Shown here piece after piece: positions 60,476 to 64,000 of a DNA stretch of 64,000 nt. The stretch is from positions 5,350,001 to 5,414,000 of the forward strand of contig NZ_CP011270.1 of NCBI RefSeq assembly GCF_001610835.1, given 5' to 3'. Every line of letters starts with the position of its first letter. Position 1 is the first letter of the stretch. The DNA comes from Planctomyces sp. SH-PL14. Lineage in GTDB: Bacteria; Planctomycetota; Planctomycetia; Planctomycetales; Planctomycetaceae. The notes under the pieces were generated by a model. The model did not search any database and was not told the DNA's origin. It saw nothing but the letters and a program-made list of their open reading frames with translations. A program made the translations under genes and the position numbers.

Positions 60476-61588
60476 TCACTTCTTCTTCGACAGGTCGAGC
60501 GTGCAGTCGTTGTCCGCCGGGACCGGGTCGCCGGTCTTGTCGACCGGATACGTGAAGAGGTACTTCCAGACCTCCTCGTGAATGAACTTCCCCTGGGCGT
60601 CCTTCACCGCGGCTCCACCGGGCTGCGAGGCGGAGTGAGCGCGGTTGGCGTCCCCCTTCACGTCTGCATCCGTGATGAGACGGCGGGTGCTGTTGTAAGG
60701 AGGCTTGGTCTTGTCGACATTCACGACCGGGCCGAACTCCGCGAGGCCGAGGAGTTGCCACGAGCGGCAGTAGTGGTCCGCGGTCCAGCCGCCGTCGAGG
60801 ACGTGGGTGAAGCCGAAGAAGCGGTTCTTGGGTGTGGCCGAGGGGAGCGTGTACCACTGTTCGAGCTGGTCGCGCGGGCCGGAGAGCATGATGACGCGGT
60901 CGACCTTCTGGTGCAGGGCGAAGCGGGCCGCCGTCGTGGAGCCGTGCGAGATGCCGGCCATGATGACGTCGTCCCACCGCAGGTCCTTGCCGTCCGGGGT
61001 GAGGAAGTATTCCCAGCGGCCCTCGGGGTTGTTCTTGGCGAGCCAGTTGACGAACTGGATCGAACGTTCGGCCATGCTGTCCGGGCGGGGGATGTCGATG
61101 GCGTCGCTGACGTCTTCGCCGGTCGCCGCTTCGAGGCGGATGCGGCCGAGGTACTTGTCGTCCGGCGGGGGTTCCTTGTTGAGCTTGCTGAACCAGCCGT
61201 TGGCGTAGTGGACCTGGATGGCGTGGAGGCCGTAGCTCGAGGTCCGTTCGAAGAGGGCTCCGTTGTGGCCCATGAGCCAGATGACGAGTTTGCCGCGGGG
61301 TTTGACCTTGGTGTCGACAGAGGCGTGCTGGACGTCCTGGGGCTTGCCGTCCTTTTCGAAGAGGAAGTTGATATCCGGGTGGGCTTTGGCCCGGGAGTCG
61401 ATTTCGCTGGCCCGCGCGGTGAGGTCGTAGCGCTTCGGCGCGCGGTCGCGGTAGGTGAGTTTAGGGCGGGAGTCGGCCTCTTCCTTCTTCGCCTTGGTCT
61501 GGGCGGAGGCGGGTTGGGTGAGGGCCAGGAGGGCGAGGAGCGTGATGGCTCCTTGCGGGAAGAGACCGAGATTCCAGCGACCGCTCAC
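60476..61588 (-). CDS. Exported alpha/beta-hydrolase-like protein
   Basis: The 370-residue protein has a signal peptide (about 1-28, hydrophobic ITLLALLALTQPASA). The mature part contains KLVIWLMGHNGALF, DDVIMAGISHGSTTAARFAL and RVIMLSGPRDQ. GISHG matches the GxSxG nucleophile elbow of alpha/beta hydrolases, with Ser near residue 205. A candidate acid/His pair was not located with confidence. Substrate is unknown. I chose GTG 61588 because it has GGGAG 6 nt upstream; the open frame continues further without a signal peptide. Full-length repeat copy 11 lies after its stop codon. Confidence 0.75.
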   Translation of the reverse strand: MSGRWNLGLFPQGAITLLALLALTQPASAQTKAKKEEADSRPKLTYRDRAPKRYDLTARASEIDSRAKAHPDINFLFEKDGKPQDVQHASVDTKVKPRGKLVIWLMGHNGALFERTSSYGLHAIQVHYANGWFSKLNKEPPPDDKYLGRIRLEAATGEDVSDAIDIPRPDSMAERSIQFVNWLAKNNPEGRWEYFLTPDGKDLRWDDVIMAGISHGSTTAARFALHQKVDRVIMLSGPRDQLEQWYTLPSATPKNRFFGFTHVLDGGWTADHYCRSWQLLGLAEFGPVVNVDKTKPPYNSTRRLITDADVKGDANRAHSASQPGGAAVKDAQGKFIHEEVWKYLFTYPVDKTGDPVPADNDCTLDLSKKK

Positions 61589-61690
61589 GACGCACTCCCG
61601 TTGAATCGACGATGACGTTGAGTGGTCAGGATAGCCGGGTCGCGTCGTTGAGTCAGGCGAACGGTCGTCCTTGCCGGGCCAGCCGATGTC

Positions 61691-61770
61691 GGGTGCGTCG
61701 AGTCTTCGAAACGCACCATGACCGACGTTCGAAGTCCCGTGCGTTTCGCAAAGCCTCAACGCACCCTACG
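61691..61770. repeat. GTGCGTTGAG/CTCAACGCAC inverted-repeat element, copy 1
   Basis: Begins GGGTGCGTCGAGTCTTCGAA and ends GCCTCAACGCACCCTACG, so its ends are mutual inverted repeats. Copy 2 at 62017-62098 is nearly identical and in the same orientation, flanking dispersed repeat copy 12. Confidence 0.85.
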
Positions 61771-61777
61771 CGACTCA

Positions 61778-62007
61778 CCGGGTCCAGGGGCACCCTGGTG
61801 GGGAGTGCAGAGGGGCAACGCCCCTTTGCCCGCCGGAGGCTGTCTCGTCGGAAGATGTCTGAAGGAGGGCGTGTCCAGGCGCGGACACCATATCGTATGC
61901 CCCCTCACCAACACGCGGGAGTTGCAAAGCGAGCGGTGAGGTATGAGGGAGTCCTCAACACGGGGACCACAAGGGGGACATCCGTTGTTGACCACGGTTC
62001 CTCACCA
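61778..62007 (+). repeat. Two-armed dispersed repeat, copy 12 (right end missing)
   Basis: Begins GGGTCCAGGGGCACCCTGG, continues through the hairpin and GTCC stem, and stops at TTCCTCACCA, before the second arm hairpin. The flanking 80-bp elements are direct repeats. Confidence 0.9.
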
Positions 62008-62016
62008 GAGATCCAG

Positions 62017-62098
62017 TAGGGCGCGTTGAGTCTTCGAAACGCACCATGACCGACGCGCGAAGTCCGGTGCGTTTCGCAAAGCCTCAACGCACCCTACG
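62017..62098. repeat. GTGCGTTGAG/CTCAACGCAC inverted-repeat element, copy 2
   Basis: Begins TAGGGCGCGTTGAGTCTTCG and ends CCTCAACGCACCCTACG; the terminal arms GTAGGG/CCCTAC and GCGTTGAG/CTCAACGC pair. Same orientation as copy 1. Confidence 0.85.
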
Positions 62099-62163
62099 AA
62101 ACTGGACGCTCAATCCACCAAGACCATCCACCGGACAGCCTGAAAGGCTGAACTCCAACAGGG

Positions 62164-62339
62164 CTCCCTCACCCTTCATCGCTCGCTCTGGAATCCTCGC
62201 GGGTTGGTGAGGGGGCATACGGCATGGCGTCCGCGCTTGGACACGCCCTCCTTCAGACATCTCCCGACGGTCAAGCCTCCGGCGGGCAAGAGGCATTCTG
62301 CCCCCTGCACCCCCTGACCAGGGTCCCCCTGGACCCGGC
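62164..62339 (-). repeat. Two-armed dispersed repeat, copy 13 (half copy)
   Basis: Minus-strand copy whose GGACCCGG end lies one base from the TAG stop of the DUF1501 gene at 62341. It loses similarity near 62164, before the second arm. Confidence 0.9.
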
Positions 62340-62340
62340 T

Positions 62341-63765
62341 CTAGGTAAACAACTCCGTTCGCACTGTTCCCCCCGGCGCTACCGGCACCGGACGCTCCTG
62401 CGCATCCTTGATCTGCGTCTCCGGATCAATCCCCAACGTATGGTAAATCGTCGCCGCCAGATCCTCCGGACTCACCGGCGGACTCAACGCATACGCCGCA
62501 CTCGCGTCCGACTCGCCGTAAACAAACCCCCGCTTCATCCCCCCACCCGCCAGCACCGCCGGGAACAACGTCGACCAGTGATCCCGACCCCAGTTCGCAT
62601 TCGCCCGCGGCGTCCGACCCATCTCACCCATCGCGACAACGAGCGTGTCATCCAGCCGCCCCCGCTCCTCCAGATCCAGAATCAACGACGACAACGCCCC
62701 GTCGAGCGCCGGCAGCAGATGGTTCTTCACGTCGGTACTCGAAACATGCGAGTCCCACCCGTAGCCGTCCGGCGAGTCGAAGTGCACGGTCACAAACCGT
62801 GACCCCGCCTCGACCAGCCGCCGCGCCAGCAGCGTCGATTGCCCGAACAGGTTCCGCCCATACCGATCCCGCACGGCATCCGACTCACGGCGGATATCGA
62901 GCGCCTCCCGCGTCTTCGGCGAAGTCACCATCGAAAGCGCCCGCGCCTGAAACCGGTCATAGCTCTGCAGCGTCCGGTTCTCCTCCAGCTGCCGACGGGC
63001 TGTGTCAAACTGGTCCAGCAGCGTGGCCCGCTGCTCCAGCCGGGTGAGCGTCATTCCCTTCCCGCCCGACAGCCCCTGAACCTGATAATCCAGCTCATCG
63101 TCGGTGCAGTTCCGCCAGTAAGGATTGTCCTTCGGATCCCGCTTCTCGATCCGCGTCGTCAGCGGGTCATGCCGCCGCCCCAGCCACCCCGCATACTCGC
63201 CGGGCCGGATAAGCTGCACGGAGTACTCCTGCAGCCGCCCCAGGAAGTTCGGAGCCACGACATACCGCGGCAGGTCCGGCATCGCCTCCGGATGCCGCTG
63301 CTGTTCCAGATGATCGACGACCGAGCCCATCGACGGCCAGTCCTTCGGCGTCGCGTTGAACCCCGCCCCGATCGGAATGTGCCACTTCTGGCCCGTCTGC
63401 ACGTAATGCCCGCCGCCGCTGTGGTCATTGAAGCCGTGGGACATCGTCCGCACCACGCACAGCCGGTCCGTCACCTCCGCGATCCGCGGGAGATGCTCGC
63501 AGATCCGCAGCTCGGGCGTCCGGCTCGTGATCGCCCCGAACGGCCCCCGGATCTTGTCCGGCGCGTCCGGCTTCATGTCGAACGTCTCGAGCTGGCTCGG
63601 ACCGCCGAACAGAAACAGGAAGATCACCGACTTCGCCCGCGGGACGATCACCTGCGGATGCTCTTCCGCCCGCAGCACAGGATTCAGCCCCAGACCCAGG
63701 AGCCCCGCTCCCCCGGCCTGGAGCACCGTTCGCCGGCCCACCGCATCGCGCAGCACTCGAAGCAT
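62341..63765 (-). CDS. DUF1501 family protein 2
   Basis: The 474-residue protein starts with a short basic leader and the twin-arginine-like VGRRTVLQAGGAGLLGLGL. It shows the DUF1501 pattern: SVIFLFLFGGPSQLETFDMKP, RTMSHGFNDHSGGGHYV, and GRDHWSTLFPAVLAGGGMKRG. Length is usual for the family. As in DUF1501 protein 1, the family's typical DUF1549/DUF1553 partner is not next to it. I chose ATG 63765, directly before the signal; an ATG at 63879 adds 38 residues. A repeat copy abuts its stop codon. From 63766 to the window end nothing recognisable is seen beyond its upstream region. Confidence 0.9.
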   Translation of the reverse strand: MLRVLRDAVGRRTVLQAGGAGLLGLGLNPVLRAEEHPQVIVPRAKSVIFLFLFGGPSQLETFDMKPDAPDKIRGPFGAITSRTPELRICEHLPRIAEVTDRLCVVRTMSHGFNDHSGGGHYVQTGQKWHIPIGAGFNATPKDWPSMGSVVDHLEQQRHPEAMPDLPRYVVAPNFLGRLQEYSVQLIRPGEYAGWLGRRHDPLTTRIEKRDPKDNPYWRNCTDDELDYQVQGLSGGKGMTLTRLEQRATLLDQFDTARRQLEENRTLQSYDRFQARALSMVTSPKTREALDIRRESDAVRDRYGRNLFGQSTLLARRLVEAGSRFVTVHFDSPDGYGWDSHVSSTDVKNHLLPALDGALSSLILDLEERGRLDDTLVVAMGEMGRTPRANANWGRDHWSTLFPAVLAGGGMKRGFVYGESDASAAYALSPPVSPEDLAATIYHTLGIDPETQIKDAQERPVPVAPGGTVRTELFT

Positions 63766-64000
63766 GACGACCTCGTCACGGACCACATCTTCGCGAACGC
63801 ATCGACTCTCGTTTATACCGATGTTCGAGGGAAGCGTGAACTGCAAAGCGCGCGAATTTTCAAACGGCGGAGGGGGCATTTTCCGGTCAACAACCGCCCG
63901 CCCGCTGCGTACTCTTGCGGAATAAGAGGTCGAGCCGGCGCATTGCTCATGACGGGCGTGCCGGTGGGACGGCGAGACAGGTTTTTCCGGCGTGAGCTGA

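Noticed and set aside
7334-62339. CRISPR array
   Set aside because: The repeats are about 320 bp, irregularly spaced across genes, and no Cas gene or short regular array is present.

Overview
The window looks like chromosomal DNA of a GC-rich member of the Planctomycetota. Several features point there: two DUF1559 pseudopilin-like proteins with the H-X9-DG motif, two DUF1501 proteins, a secreted sulfatase, three Hanks-type Ser/Thr kinases with unusual architectures, a very large PQQ/BamB-like protein, and abundant intergenic repeats. I do not assign a genus. I see no transposase, integrase, phage gene, CRISPR array or rRNA. One tRNA, tRNA-Ser(TGA), is present.

Layout. 1-5.4 kb: a partial Gly/Tyr-rich secreted protein, an exported PrxQ-type peroxiredoxin, a trypsin/PDZ protease and an NtrC-like sigma-54 activator. 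5.7-7.3 kb: four small co-oriented genes, mostly unknown. 7.7-12.3 kb: a sulfatase divergent from Ser/Thr kinase 1. 12.6-20.8 kb: a small membrane protein, a 1662-residue PQQ-like protein, a ferredoxin-like protein lacking its cysteine cluster, a DUF1501 protein and a small secreted protein. 20.8-28.4 kb (minus strand): a carboxypeptidase-regulatory-like lipoprotein, a DUF1559 protein, a PepSY-TM protein, an ApbE-DUF2271 flavin transferase, a Kelch/EF-hand protein and a TPR protein. 29.3-31.9 kb: acetate kinase, a DUF418-type membrane protein and the tRNA. 32.4-47.2 kb is a signalling stretch: a hybrid histidine kinase, Ser/Thr kinase 2 with an N-terminal membrane domain, a lipoprotein, a methyltransferase, an FHA-GAF-class III cyclase and the 1824-residue Ser/Thr kinase 3. 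47.7-54.8 kb: an AzgA-type purine permease, a lipoprotein, a TfoX-like protein, a cyclopropane-fatty-acid synthase-like methyltransferase, a two-domain phosphotransferase/P-loop kinase and a zinc alcohol dehydrogenase. 55.2-63.8 kb (minus strand): a membrane-anchored peroxiredoxin, a second PepSY-TM/DUF1559 pair, a Cys-rich exported protein, an alpha/beta-hydrolase-like protein and a second DUF1501 protein.

The main observation is a dispersed repeat of about 320 bp with two hairpin-bearing arms. Thirteen long copies and two end fragments sit between genes, and many abut a stop codon to within a few bases. The copies share the ends GGGTCC and GCCGGC and carry hairpins whose stems change in a compensatory way. 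They often travel with a second repeat rich in GGCGGAAGG. Two signalling genes, the hybrid histidine kinase and Ser/Thr kinase 3, are bracketed by inverted copies with the same ends facing inward. Several other inverted-repeat families also occur. The repeats produce many spurious reading frames that should not be annotated as genes.

Two PepSY-TM/DUF1559 neighbourhoods suggest envelope redox or metal-linked functions, one with a flavin transferase and one with a Cys/His-rich exported protein and a thioredoxin-fold protein. All functions are inferred from motifs read by eye; no database search was run.
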